A stretch of 64,000 nucleotides of DNA from V1-33 sp964523105 (lineage in GTDB: Bacteria; Verrucomicrobiota; Verrucomicrobiia; Verrucomicrobiales; V1-33), in contig CAZFZN010000019.1 of NCBI GenBank assembly GCA_964523105.1, positions 1 through 64,000 of the forward strand. Reading direction: 5' to 3'. The translations under genes and the position numbers were made by a program. The notes beneath the pieces were generated by a model. It did not search any database. It had not been told where the DNA came from and worked only from the letters and a program-made list of their open reading frames with translations. Numbering within the stretch: the first letter of the stretch is position 1; each line of letters starts with the position of its first letter. Of the stretch, positions 34,631 to 43,664 are shown piece by piece.

Positions 34631-36958
34631 TCACCTGGGCAGCAGGCTGAGGTACTTTTGCCAGCCGGCCTCCACGGCTTTTTCCTTTTCCGGAAGCTGC
34701 GGCTCGGCCATGGCGAGTTCCTGCTTCGCCTCTTCAAGGCGTGCGGCAAGTTCGCTGAGTTTCTTTTCCATTTTCGGCAGGTCCTCAGGCTTCGGCGCCG
34801 GACTGGCGGCTTTGGCCTCGTTGATGGCTTTGATCTCCGCCTCCAGCGCCGGGATTTCGGTTTTGAGACTCTCCACCTGTTCCTTCAATCCGGCGACTTC
34901 GTCGCGAAGAGCGATGACTCCTTTGTTTTCCAAAGCGGCCTGCCAAAACTGCAGCGCCCGCTGCGGAGCGGCGAGTGCCGCCAGCGCGGCATCGATGGCG
35001 GGCTTCACTTCGGCGAAGGCTTTTTCGGCATCCGCCATTCGCATTTCCTTCTCCGGCATCGACTTTGCCATTTCCTCCTTTTTGGCGCGCATGGCGGCGG
35101 CGTCCTGCTCCCGCTGAGCGGCGGCTTTGGTTTTGGCCGCGGCCTCCGCCTCCAGCCTGGCCATGGTTTCCGCGAGGGCGCGGGCTTTGTTTTCGAGAAC
35201 GGTTTTTGTCAGGGCGTCGAGGGACTGCTCGGCTTCACTGGCCTTGAGCAGAGCCTCCTGGACCTGACCGGGCATGTTTTCGGGAGTGGGAGGCGGGGCG
35301 GCGGGCGTCATTTCCGCGAGCTGCTTTTTGGTCGCCTCCACACCGGCGGCGAATTCCTGCTGCGACTGCGCGAGCTTCGCGGCTTCGGCTTTCATGATCT
35401 CCGCCTCTTTGGCCATGGCGGCGGCGGCGGCCTCGGCATCGGCCATCGACTTTTTCGTCGCTTCGATGTCGGCTTTGGCGTCGGCCATCGCTTTCTCTTT
35501 GTCAGCGGCTGCAGCTTTGGCTTTCTCCACTTCCGCCTGTTTGGCGGCGAGGTCGTGGTTCACCGACTCGAGGCGGGTGGCCAGCGCGGGGGGATTGTAA
35601 ACCAGCTCACCGAGCGGGGGCGCATCCTTCGTCGCGTCGAAGACTTTGATGTCTCCCGCCGCGCTGCCGGTGATCACCGTTTTGCCTTCGTGGGTGAAGG
35701 CGGCGCGGAGGATCATCGGTCCGCCGCTCGGCACCCAGTCGCGCGTCTGATTGCCATTGCCGTCCCAGATGCGGGCATGGCCGTCCCGTCCGCCGCTCAC
35801 CATGCGTCCGTCCGGCGCGAAATGCAGCGCGAGCACGCCGCCGTGGCTGCCCTGCTTTTTCACCTGGCCGCCATTCTGCATTTCCCACCAGATCCAGTTT
35901 CCGTCCTCGCTGCCGGACGCGAGCAAATTGCTGTCGGCACGCCACGCGAGCGAGGCGATCATTTTCTCGTGGCCCTTCAGGTTGTAGAATTCGCCGCCCG
36001 TGGCGGTCTCCCAGACGTAGAGGCCGCCGTTGCGGTCGCCCGTCGCCAGGAGCACGCCGTCGGGACTGAAGGTGACGGCGGTGACCCAGTCGGTATGCTT
36101 CTTCATCTCCGCCATCTTCTGGCCGGTGGCAGTGTCGAAAATCTTCACGCGCTTTTCGCGGGTGCCGATGGCGATCTTTTTATAGTCCGGCGTGATGTCC
36201 GCGGAGGGGATGCTTTCGAATTCCTCGTTCAGCGTGATGACGCGCTTGCCGGTCTTCACGTCCCATGCGGCGATGATGCCCTTCTTGCCGCCGATGCCGC
36301 CGCCGGCGAGCACGAGCGCGCCGTTGCTGGTGAAACTGACACTTTCCGGAAATCCGCCCTCGGGAAACGGCAGCACGCCGAGCAGCTGCTGATTGTCGGT
36401 GTTGTAAAGCAGCACCTGCTTGGTGGAGCCGACGGCCATAAGCGGTGCCCACGGGCTGTGCGCAATGGCCGTGACGGCCGCAGGCCGCGGCGCGGCGATT
36501 ACGGGTTCCAGCAGCAGGTGCTCGGGCATCGCCGGCGGACCTTCCGGCTTGCCTGGCTTGGCGCCGGACATGGCGATGTCGTTCTTCTTTTTGACCTTGG
36601 CGGTGCTGGTCGCGGTTTCGAGCAGACCGCCGTTGATCCATGTGGCGATGACATCCAGCTCCGCCTGCGGGAGTTTGTCGCTCTTGGGCGGCATGAACGG
36701 CTCCGACTGGTGCGTGATGACTTTGAAAAAGGTGCTGGAGGCGGCATCACCGGGCTCAAGGTTCACGCCGCCGCTGCCGCCGGCCATGGTCGCGCCAAAG
36801 GTGGAAAGGTCGAGGCCGCCCTTCTTCTTCTCTGCGTTGTGGCAGTTGAGACAGCGGTTTTCGAGAATGGGGCGGACGTGGTCCTGGTAAGTGACTTTGT
36901 CCTGGGCGATGGCCGTGCCGGTAATGATTGCGCTGAGCGCAAGGATCCTGCGGGTCAT
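34631..36958 (-). CDS. Cytochrome-WD40-coiled-coil fusion protein, secreted
   Basis: The 775-residue protein has a signal peptide (1-19), a cytochrome-type domain with CLNCH at 36-40 and MPPKSDKLPQAELDVIATWINGG (the usual end of this domain), then a WD40 beta-propeller (about 150-480; VTFSPDGVLLATGDRNGGLYVW, DGNGNQTRDWV and similar blades). A very long coiled coil follows (about 490-760), rich in Ala, Lys and Glu (EKAMADAKADIEATKKSMADAE). The order cytochrome, propeller, coiled coil suggests a scaffold that binds partners and perhaps the cell surface while carrying one haem. I know of no characterised member. It lies 117 bases downstream of the cytochrome-LRR gene and 70 bases upstream of the last gene of the array. 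Confidence 0.87.
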   Translation of the reverse strand: MTRRILALSAIITGTAIAQDKVTYQDHVRPILENRCLNCHNAEKKKGGLDLSTFGATMAGGSGGVNLEPGDAASSTFFKVITHQSEPFMPPKSDKLPQAELDVIATWINGGLLETATSTAKVKKKNDIAMSGAKPGKPEGPPAMPEHLLLEPVIAAPRPAAVTAIAHSPWAPLMAVGSTKQVLLYNTDNQQLLGVLPFPEGGFPESVSFTSNGALVLAGGGIGGKKGIIAAWDVKTGKRVITLNEEFESIPSADITPDYKKIAIGTREKRVKIFDTATGQKMAEMKKHTDWVTAVTFSPDGVLLATGDRNGGLYVWETATGGEFYNLKGHEKMIASLAWRADSNLLASGSEDGNWIWWEMQNGGQVKKQGSHGGVLALHFAPDGRMVSGGRDGHARIWDGNGNQTRDWVPSGGPMILRAAFTHEGKTVITGSAAGDIKVFDATKDAPPLGELVYNPPALATRLESVNHDLAAKQAEVEKAKAAAADKEKAMADAKADIEATKKSMADAEAAAAAMAKEAEIMKAEAAKLAQSQQEFAAGVEATKKQLAEMTPAAPPPTPENMPGQVQEALLKASEAEQSLDALTKTVLENKARALAETMARLEAEAAAKTKAAAQREQDAAAMRAKKEEMAKSMPEKEMRMADAEKAFAEVKPAIDAALAALAAPQRALQFWQAALENKGVIALRDEVAGLKEQVESLKTEIPALEAEIKAINEAKAASPAPKPEDLPKMEKKLSELAARLEEAKQELAMAEPQLPEKEKAVEAGWQKYLSLLPR

Positions 36959-37075
36959 GGGTGTGGTCGTATGTGGAGCGCGGAAGGGCGGACTGGTGAG
37001 GGGGGCCGTCCGGCAACACGGGGAACGAACCGCAAGGCCCCGGCTTTTCAAGAGAACGTCAGGGGAGGCCCCGGA

Positions 37076-38023
37076 TCACTGCACCACCACCGAGGAGCCG
37101 GGCAGGGCTTTTTGCAGGTCGGCGGCAGAACTGGAGTCCACGCGGGTCTTCCAGAGAAAGACGTTCTTGAGTTTCCGCAGGGACTTCAGGGTTTCCAGGC
37201 TGCCGGAACCGACACCGGTGCTGTGGGCCGCGAACCAGTCGAGATTGGTGCAGCCCTTGAGGGCGGCGATGCCGGTGTCCGTCACGCCGGTGCCGCTGAG
37301 ATTGAGTTTGGTGAGGCGCGTGCAGCTGCCGACCACCGCCATGCCGGCGTCGGTGACTTTGGTGTCGCTGAGGTCAAGGTCTGTGATGTTCGGAGCCAGC
37401 GGCTTGAGCAGTTCCATTTCCTTGTCGCCGATGGCGGAAGGTGTGGCGACGAAGGCCACCGCGAGCAGTTTGCTTTCGGGCGCGACCGGGTGGACCACCG
37501 CCCCGAGGGCCTTAAGCTTTTTAATGGCATCCTCCGGCGGCACGCTCAGACCGGCGGCGAGCGGATCGGCGGGCCCGGTCCGGCCGGCGCCAGGCACCGG
37601 CGTCACCGTGGCGGCGGCATCGCTGCCCTTCCAATCCCCGAATTTCGCGCCCTCCTCGATCCACTGCTTCACCAGTTCGATCTGAGAAAATGTCAGGGGA
37701 GTGCCCTTATCCTTGGGCGGCATGGCGTCCTCGTGAGCCTGCGGCAGGAGGATGCGTTCATAGATGAGGCTCTTGTCCGGATTGCCCGGCTCGATAGCGG
37801 TGCCGCTGGTGCCGCCCTTGAGCATGTGCGACGGCGCATCCATGCGCAGCCCGCCCTTGGGATTCTGCATCTTGCCGCTCGCATCCCGCTTCGGCGCGTT
37901 GTGGCATTCGGCGCAGGACTTGCCGAAGATGGGCAGGATTTGGACGCGGAAATTGATCTCGGCGGCGGCGGCGGGCGCGAAGGCGAGGGCAGCGAGAAGC
38001 GGGAGTGTCGGGGGGCGGATCAT
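37076..38023 (-). CDS. Cytochrome-leucine-rich-repeat fusion protein, secreted
   Basis: The 315-residue protein has a signal peptide (1-21), a cytochrome-type domain with CAECH at 37-41 and the closing MPPKDKGTPLTFSQIELVKQW pattern, then five or so leucine-rich repeats (about 195-310), seen as LAPNITDLDLSDTKVTDAGM and LTKLNLSGTGVTDTGIAAL. The LRR part should form a curved binding surface. Cytochrome and LRR in one small protein is typical of this phylum and unexplained. It follows the DUF1501 gene in the minus-strand array, separated by 107 bases that hold a short tandem repeat. Confidence 0.85.
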   Translation of the reverse strand: MIRPPTLPLLAALAFAPAAAAEINFRVQILPIFGKSCAECHNAPKRDASGKMQNPKGGLRMDAPSHMLKGGTSGTAIEPGNPDKSLIYERILLPQAHEDAMPPKDKGTPLTFSQIELVKQWIEEGAKFGDWKGSDAAATVTPVPGAGRTGPADPLAAGLSVPPEDAIKKLKALGAVVHPVAPESKLLAVAFVATPSAIGDKEMELLKPLAPNITDLDLSDTKVTDAGMAVVGSCTRLTKLNLSGTGVTDTGIAALKGCTNLDWFAAHSTGVGSGSLETLKSLRKLKNVFLWKTRVDSSSAADLQKALPGSSVVVQ

Positions 38024-38028
38024 ACTTG

Positions 38029-38116
<88 letters not shown>

Positions 38117-38130
38117 TTCCGAGAGCGCGC

Positions 38131-39426
38131 TTACGCGAACAACTCCGCCACGGGCTTGCCTTTGTCCGCGATGGTGAACGGGCGGCCGCTGGGGGAGATG
38201 ACGACCTGGTCCACGGGGAGACCCAGAGCGTAGGCGATGGTGGCATTGAAGTCCTGGGGAGAGGTCATGCCGTCGAGCACTTTGCCGCCGCGTTCGTCCT
38301 TCTTGCCGTGGATGACACCCCCTTTGATGCCGCCGCCGGCCATGAGGCAGGTATAGGCGGCGGGGAAGTGGTCGCGGCCGTTTTCGTGCTCGGTGACGAT
38401 TTCCGGCGTGCGTCCGAATTCGGTGCCGAGGGCGACGAGCGTGTCCTGGAGCATGCCGCGGCGGTGGAGGTCCTGCAGCAGTGCAGCGAGCCCGTCATCG
38501 AGGTCTTTGGCGCGGGCAGGGACGGCGGTGAAGTTGTCGTAATGCGTGTCCCAGCCGCCGAGGGTGACCTGCACGTAGCGGACGCCGTGTTCGACGAGAC
38601 GGCGCGCGAGCATGCAGCCCTGGCCGAAGCGCGACGGGCCGTAGAGGTCCTTCACTTCGGTGGGCTCGGCCTTCACGTCAAAGGCCTTGAGGTCCTCGCA
38701 CTTCATGAGGCGCAGCGCGTCGCTGTAGAGATTGGCGTGCTCGCGGATGGAGGTGTGGCTGACCTGCGTGTGGAATTGCTTGTTGAGCGCATCGGCGAGG
38801 CTGAGGCGCTTGTTGAAATCGCTCTCGCTGACACTGCCGGGCTTCATGCTGTCCTGGAGGCCCTGCCCGGGTTCGCCGATGGGCACGCCGCCGTATTTCG
38901 CGCCCATGAAGCCGCCGCTGGCGTTGTTGGGGTCGGTGCTGACGGCCACGAAGCCGGGCAGGTTTTCATTCCGCTTGCCGCCGAGGCGGACGACCCACGA
39001 ACCGATGGCCGGGTGCACGATGGTGCCGCGCATGACATAGCTGCGCTCCATGAGATACTGTCCCTGCTCGTGCGCGCCCTGGTTCGTGTTCATGCCGTTG
39101 AAGAGCGCAATGTGATGCATCATCTTCGCGGTCCTGGGCAGATTCTTCGACAATTGAATGCCGGTGACGCTGGTGGGAATGGCTTCAGTTTCACCCATCA
39201 CGTCCTTCTTTTTACCCATCACATCGAAGGTATCGAGGTGGCTCATGCCGCCGGACATCATGAGAAAAATGACGCTCTTGGCGGCGCGGGGACGCGTGGG
39301 CACGAAGTCCGCGGCGGAGGCGACATGGCTGCCGATGAGCGGAGCGATGGTGACACCGAGAGTGGTCTGCGCCATGCGGCGCATGAACTGGCGGCGGGAG
39401 AATTCGTCGGGGGAGTGGAGATTCAT
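38131..39426 (-). CDS. DUF1501 protein, Tat-exported, second copy
   Basis: The 431-residue protein has a twin-arginine signal (SRRQFMRRMAQTTLGVTIAPL) and the DUF1501 motifs: AKSVIFLMMSGGMSHLDTFDVM, IGSWVVRLGGKRNENLPGFVAV, MLARRLVEHGVRYVQVTLGGWDTH, LVALGTEFGRTPEI and TSPQDFNATIAYALGLPVD. It shares the layout of the copy at 25.6 kb but is clearly diverged, with differing loops. It lies 36 bases downstream of a DUF1549-type gene, the usual pairing, and 107 bases upstream of the cytochrome-LRR gene. Function unknown. Confidence 0.88.
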   Translation of the reverse strand: MNLHSPDEFSRRQFMRRMAQTTLGVTIAPLIGSHVASAADFVPTRPRAAKSVIFLMMSGGMSHLDTFDVMGKKKDVMGETEAIPTSVTGIQLSKNLPRTAKMMHHIALFNGMNTNQGAHEQGQYLMERSYVMRGTIVHPAIGSWVVRLGGKRNENLPGFVAVSTDPNNASGGFMGAKYGGVPIGEPGQGLQDSMKPGSVSESDFNKRLSLADALNKQFHTQVSHTSIREHANLYSDALRLMKCEDLKAFDVKAEPTEVKDLYGPSRFGQGCMLARRLVEHGVRYVQVTLGGWDTHYDNFTAVPARAKDLDDGLAALLQDLHRRGMLQDTLVALGTEFGRTPEIVTEHENGRDHFPAAYTCLMAGGGIKGGVIHGKKDERGGKVLDGMTSPQDFNATIAYALGLPVDQVVISPSGRPFTIADKGKPVAELFA

Positions 39427-39462
39427 TGGTTTGGAAAGATAGGAGATTGGAGCTTTAGAGAT

Positions 39463-41445
39463 TCAGAGGATGAACATGAACTCATTCGAGTTCAGCAGGG
39501 CGTAGATCATGTTCTTGATCCCTTCGCGGCCCTTTTTGGCTTCGGCGAGCATGAGGTCCATTTCAGCCGGAGTTGGATAGCGGGTGAGAATGGCGAGGAA
39601 CGCGGCCTTCACTTTGCCCTCCGGCGTGGTGGCGGCGTCGATGGCCTTGTAAATGACCGCGCGGCTGTCGCCCACGATGTTCTTCTCCACGTGGCCGTTG
39701 ATCAGGGAGAGCACCTGGGTCACGTCGCTGTCGGAACTGCTGCCCTCGATGACCTCACGGCTGCTCTGCCCGAATTTGCGCAGGAAGTGCGTGGGCGGCG
39801 TGGGCGAAGGAAGCTCCGAGGCGCGCAGCAGATCCTTGTTGTAGCCGTTCCACCTCGCGGAATCACTCATCATGGCGGCGGCATTGGCGTCCTTGCTCGA
39901 CATCATGGTGGAATCCATCATCATCTCTTCGCCGCCACCTTTGGCACCGCCGGCGGCGACCTTGTTGACCCACTCGGTGATCTGCGCGGGCTTGAAGCCG
40001 ATGACCTCCTTGTAAACGTCATAGACGGATTTCCCGAGATTGCGGCCCTGGACGACGGCCACGTGGCTCAGCGCATTGCCTTTGCGATAGTCGATGTCGG
40101 GCACCACCAGCGTGGCCATGCTGTCCCAGATTTGCTCGGCGCTCATGCGTTTCACGGCACGTCCGTGGAAGGGATAGGGTTTGCCGGGGTCCACGGCGTC
40201 GCGATTGGTGCCCAGCGCGTAGGTGCGGGTGTTGAACAGCACTTTCTGGAAGGAGCGCATGTCGTAGTTCAACTCCTTCATGACCTGCTGGAGGTACTCC
40301 ATCACCTGAGGGTTGCTGACCACGGTGCCGGCGGTCTCCTTCGACGGCATGACGAACTTATCGACCGGCTCGAACAGCCCGACGCCCATGGCGCGTTTCC
40401 ACAGCCGGTTGGTAATGATCAGCGTGAAGCGCGGGTTCTGCGGTTCCGTGATCCATTCCGCGAATTCCTCGCGCGCATCCTTCATGTCGCGGTTCCTGCT
40501 GCCGCTGGCGCCGGGATAGATGGACTTGGCCGCCACCACATCCTTGGGTTTGCCGCCCTTGCCGTTAAAGTCGTAGGGAAGCGCGATGTTGCCTTTGCCG
40601 TCTCCATAGACGCCGAAGTCGTAGATGTTGTCCTGCAGCCAGCGGTAAATCTCGCGCTTCGTGCGGTCCTTGTCGGCTGTGTCCCCGTTGTAGAGTTCGT
40701 TCACGTACTTGCGGGCTTCGTAGTTCGGGGTGCCGGTCTTCAGTCCGTGCGTGAACGCCGCCATTTCATAGAAATCCTTCTGCTTCCACGTGTCGTAAGG
40801 GTGATCATGACACTGCGCGCACTCGATGTGGGTGCCGAGGAAGATGCGCGTCGTATTCGCCATGTTGTCGAGCGGCATGCCGCGATCGCGCTCGAAATAA
40901 CCGACCGCGCCTTTGCCGGGTTCCCAGCCGCCGCCGTTGGTGGTGAGAAGCTCGCGCACCATGACGTCGTAGGGCTTGTTGGCAGCAATGCTCTCACGCA
41001 GCCAGCGCAGGTAGGGCACTCCGCTGCGCACGCCGTCGGTGCCGAGCCTGCTGGTGGCGCGGAGAATGTCGGCCATCCAGTTGTAGGTGTGGCTCACGTA
41101 GCCTTCGCTGTTCACCAGCTTGTCCACCAGCTTCTCGCGTTTGTCAGGGGCCGTATCCTCGAGGAAGGCTTTCGCTTCATCGTAGCTGGGAATGCGTCCG
41201 ATGCAGTCGAGATACACGCGGCGCAGCCACTGCGCGTCGTCCGCCGCGGGGATCGGCGTCACTTTGGCGCGCTGGAATCCCGTCGCCATGCGCTTGTCGA
41301 TTTCGAGCGCCGTCTTTTTCACCCACGCGGGGTCACTGCCCGGGTCCGCGGTCTTCCTGGCGAGTTGCGCCTGCGCCGCGGTACCGGCTGCGAGAAATGC
41401 CAGCGTCGCGCCGGCCAGTCGGAGGGAGAGTCGAAGTCGTGTCAT
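39463..41445 (-). CDS. DUF1549/DUF1553 protein without N-terminal cytochrome domain
   Basis: The 660-residue protein has a signal peptide (1-24). It lacks the usual N-terminal CxxCH cytochrome and starts straight with DUF1549 (about 35-220; LRRVYLDCIGRIPSYDEAKAFL and CAQCHDHPYDTW). DUF1553 follows (about 310-650; NPRFTLIITNRLWKRAMGVGLFEPVDKF). A Met/Asp-rich low-complexity insert (EEMMMDSTMMSSKDANAAAMM) lies near residue 530. The missing cytochrome may be supplied in trans by the two single-cytochrome fusion proteins encoded in the same array. ATG at 41445 is chosen as the codon before the signal peptide. Second gene of the array. Confidence 0.88.
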   Translation of the reverse strand: MTRLRLSLRLAGATLAFLAAGTAAQAQLARKTADPGSDPAWVKKTALEIDKRMATGFQRAKVTPIPAADDAQWLRRVYLDCIGRIPSYDEAKAFLEDTAPDKREKLVDKLVNSEGYVSHTYNWMADILRATSRLGTDGVRSGVPYLRWLRESIAANKPYDVMVRELLTTNGGGWEPGKGAVGYFERDRGMPLDNMANTTRIFLGTHIECAQCHDHPYDTWKQKDFYEMAAFTHGLKTGTPNYEARKYVNELYNGDTADKDRTKREIYRWLQDNIYDFGVYGDGKGNIALPYDFNGKGGKPKDVVAAKSIYPGASGSRNRDMKDAREEFAEWITEPQNPRFTLIITNRLWKRAMGVGLFEPVDKFVMPSKETAGTVVSNPQVMEYLQQVMKELNYDMRSFQKVLFNTRTYALGTNRDAVDPGKPYPFHGRAVKRMSAEQIWDSMATLVVPDIDYRKGNALSHVAVVQGRNLGKSVYDVYKEVIGFKPAQITEWVNKVAAGGAKGGGEEMMMDSTMMSSKDANAAAMMSDSARWNGYNKDLLRASELPSPTPPTHFLRKFGQSSREVIEGSSSDSDVTQVLSLINGHVEKNIVGDSRAVIYKAIDAATTPEGKVKAAFLAILTRYPTPAEMDLMLAEAKKGREGIKNMIYALLNSNEFMFIL

Positions 41446-41588
41446 GGTGGTGGTGGAGTTGGAGGGCGAAATCGTGCTGAAACGTCCGGTACCGGCCGGG
41501 AAATTAGGGGAACTTGGCGCTCCCGAAAGAAATTTTTCGTGAAAAGCCCGGTCTTTTCCGCTGTGGCGCAGACCCGTCCGCACCCGGC

Positions 41589-43334
41589 TCAGAAGGACAC
41601 CCGGATTCTGATGAACCCCGCCCAGGTGTCGTGCCCTTCATTCAGGCCATCCCCGCTGCTGGCGTAGTCGAGGCTGAAAATGAGCGTCGTATCCGGGCTC
41701 AGATAGGCGGTCAGACCGGCGCCGGCGATCGCGGCGGCGCGCTCATCATTGAATTCATAGGACGCGCCGCCATAGAGGAACCCGGTCCATCGCGCCCCGA
41801 ATTGTTTACTCACGGAGGCCACAAGGGCGTGACGGTTGATGCGGTCCTCGAGCAGGGCATCGAGCGGGTCTTCGAGCCGCCGGCCATGGAAGAAGAGGTG
41901 GCTGAGCAGCGTCTCCGGCGGGCGTCGCCGGTCCATGTCCTGAATGTGCCCGGTCCAGGCGAGCGTGACCGCGGGTCGGGTGGGCGTTTCCTCCAGCAGG
42001 GTGCGCACGAGGCGGAAATCGAGCGTCACTCCATCAGCGATTTCCGCGTCCTCGATTTCGACGCGCCGCCAAATGAGCGCGGCGTCGAAGACCCAGCGTT
42101 CGCCGAGCGGCTTCTGATACCGCACCGCGGCGCTGTGCTGGACCCCTCCGAGCGCCATCAGCAGCAGGCTGTCGGCCGCACGGTCGCCGCTGCGCAGGCT
42201 GAACTGCCATGCAGGATCGCGATAACGTCCGAAAGCCGCTCCCAGGACCGGACCTTCATCACCGGCACCGGCGCTGAGTTCGCCGTAAAAACCGCGACCG
42301 GTGAGCCGCCTCCAGGCGAGCTCCGTCTGCCATCGCTCCACATCTCCGCGACTGATGACCTGCTGGTGACCGAGCCCGACTTCATCCCACAAGCCCCGCA
42401 GGTATAACGCATTGCGGCCTTCCCCGAACGCACCGCTCGCGACTTCGATGCCGGTCGTCCACAGATCGCCCTCCCGCATGGTGGCAAGGCCCATGCTGTG
42501 CGTCACGGTCGGCGCGACGCGCGCTTTCAGTTCACGGCTTTGCTGCGCCGCGTGAAACTGCTGGCGATTGGTCAGGCCGGGATCGCTTTCCACGGACCGG
42601 AAGTCCTCCGCCGCCTCTTCCCACGCTCCGGAGCGGGCTTCGGAATCGGCAAGGACCAGACGGGCCTCGGCGACGGTCCGGCTGGTCCAGCCGGTGCGGA
42701 CCACTTTGTCCAGCAGTGCGCGGGCTTCATCGGGTTTGCCTTCGCGACTCAAGACCGCCGCCTCCAGGGCGAGCGCGTCGAGATCATCGGCCGGCGCGGG
42801 AATTAGTGCCAGGGCGCGGCGCGCGGCGGCCGGATTGCCGGTGCGCACCGCATGTTCGCCGGCGATGAGCGAACGGTCGCGCGACATGAGCCGGATTCTC
42901 GCCCGGGCCACTTCCTGCTGCGCACCGTAGCCGGGATCGGCGGCCACCACTTCATAGGCCGCCGCGGCGTCCCCGAACATGCGCGCCGCGGCAAACGCAT
43001 CCGCAAGGGCGAGCTGATGCGGGAAGAAATCGAGGTACTGCGACTTGAGGTCCATGAGCCACTCCACCGCCTCCCGCGACCGCCCCGCCTCACACAAAGC
43101 AAACGCCCGCTCCGCGACTGCGTCCGCCTGGTAAGGATCGCGGCGCCCTTTGCGGCCCGCCGCGGATGGGAGCGGTTCGGCACGCCGAATTTGCACCCGG
43201 TCCGGCAGGCCGTACAGTTCGTTGTCAGGCACCGGTTCCGCCTTCCGCACCGTCTGTCCCTGGCAGGCGCAGGCCAGCGCCGCGGTGAGGGCGGCTGAGA
43301 GACACGGGTTTGACCGCTGAGTGAGAAGGGGCAT
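41589..43334 (-). CDS. TPR-rich protein with C-terminal outer-membrane beta-barrel (PelB/PgaA-like)
   Basis: The 581-residue protein has a signal peptide (about 1-27), helical TPR-like repeats (about 50-290; AEWLM..., ALADAFAAARMFGDAAAAYEVVA, EARLVLADSEARSGAWEEAAEDF) and a C-terminal region of alternating strands (about 300-581) ending in FIRIRVSF, a terminal Phe as in outer-membrane barrels. The plan is like PelB and PgaA, where periplasmic TPRs feed a polysaccharide through a barrel. No synthase or deacetylase gene lies nearby, so the substrate is unknown. A GTG lies directly before the ATG used. It is the first gene of the minus-strand array and lies 143 bases upstream of the DUF1549 gene. 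Confidence 0.78.
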   Translation of the reverse strand: MPLLTQRSNPCLSAALTAALACACQGQTVRKAEPVPDNELYGLPDRVQIRRAEPLPSAAGRKGRRDPYQADAVAERAFALCEAGRSREAVEWLMDLKSQYLDFFPHQLALADAFAAARMFGDAAAAYEVVAADPGYGAQQEVARARIRLMSRDRSLIAGEHAVRTGNPAAARRALALIPAPADDLDALALEAAVLSREGKPDEARALLDKVVRTGWTSRTVAEARLVLADSEARSGAWEEAAEDFRSVESDPGLTNRQQFHAAQQSRELKARVAPTVTHSMGLATMREGDLWTTGIEVASGAFGEGRNALYLRGLWDEVGLGHQQVISRGDVERWQTELAWRRLTGRGFYGELSAGAGDEGPVLGAAFGRYRDPAWQFSLRSGDRAADSLLLMALGGVQHSAAVRYQKPLGERWVFDAALIWRRVEIEDAEIADGVTLDFRLVRTLLEETPTRPAVTLAWTGHIQDMDRRRPPETLLSHLFFHGRRLEDPLDALLEDRINRHALVASVSKQFGARWTGFLYGGASYEFNDERAAAIAGAGLTAYLSPDTTLIFSLDYASSGDGLNEGHDTWAGFIRIRVSF

Positions 43335-43664
43335 CACGCTGATCCGTGGGGGGAAACTATGGAGCGGCCGGTGCCTGCGGTTGTATCCAGCCGGGCGCGT
43401 TTGTCGATCTCATTTTCCGCGCCGCCCGGACGAAAAAGTTGAAACTCCTGCTGTTTCGCCTGCAACATGGCGCCGGAAGAACCGATGGAAGCGTATGAAG
43501 CCGGACGGTCCGCCCGGATTCGCCCCGTTCGGCGCTATCAGCCGGCAACCTGCGGGAACGGTTCGATACCCCTGTCGAATCGTTTCCGCCGGTAATGGCC
43601 GCATGCCACCGGGACCGCGTCTGCACCAGAACCTGTCGAGGCCGTGCCCCGGGAATTGCCCGGA
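43335..43664. other. Gene-free stretch with one hairpin
   Basis: This 330-base gap separates the adenosylhomocysteinase stop from the TPR/barrel gene start. It holds a hairpin, GGAACGGTTCGA (43555-43566) / TCGAATCGTTTCC (43575-43587), with an 8-base loop, one bulge and one G-T pair, about 80 bases past the adenosylhomocysteinase stop. No T run, so a terminator role is uncertain. The open frame running through it on the plus strand shows no protein-like features. It should also contain the promoter of the minus-strand array, which I cannot place. Confidence 0.4.
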
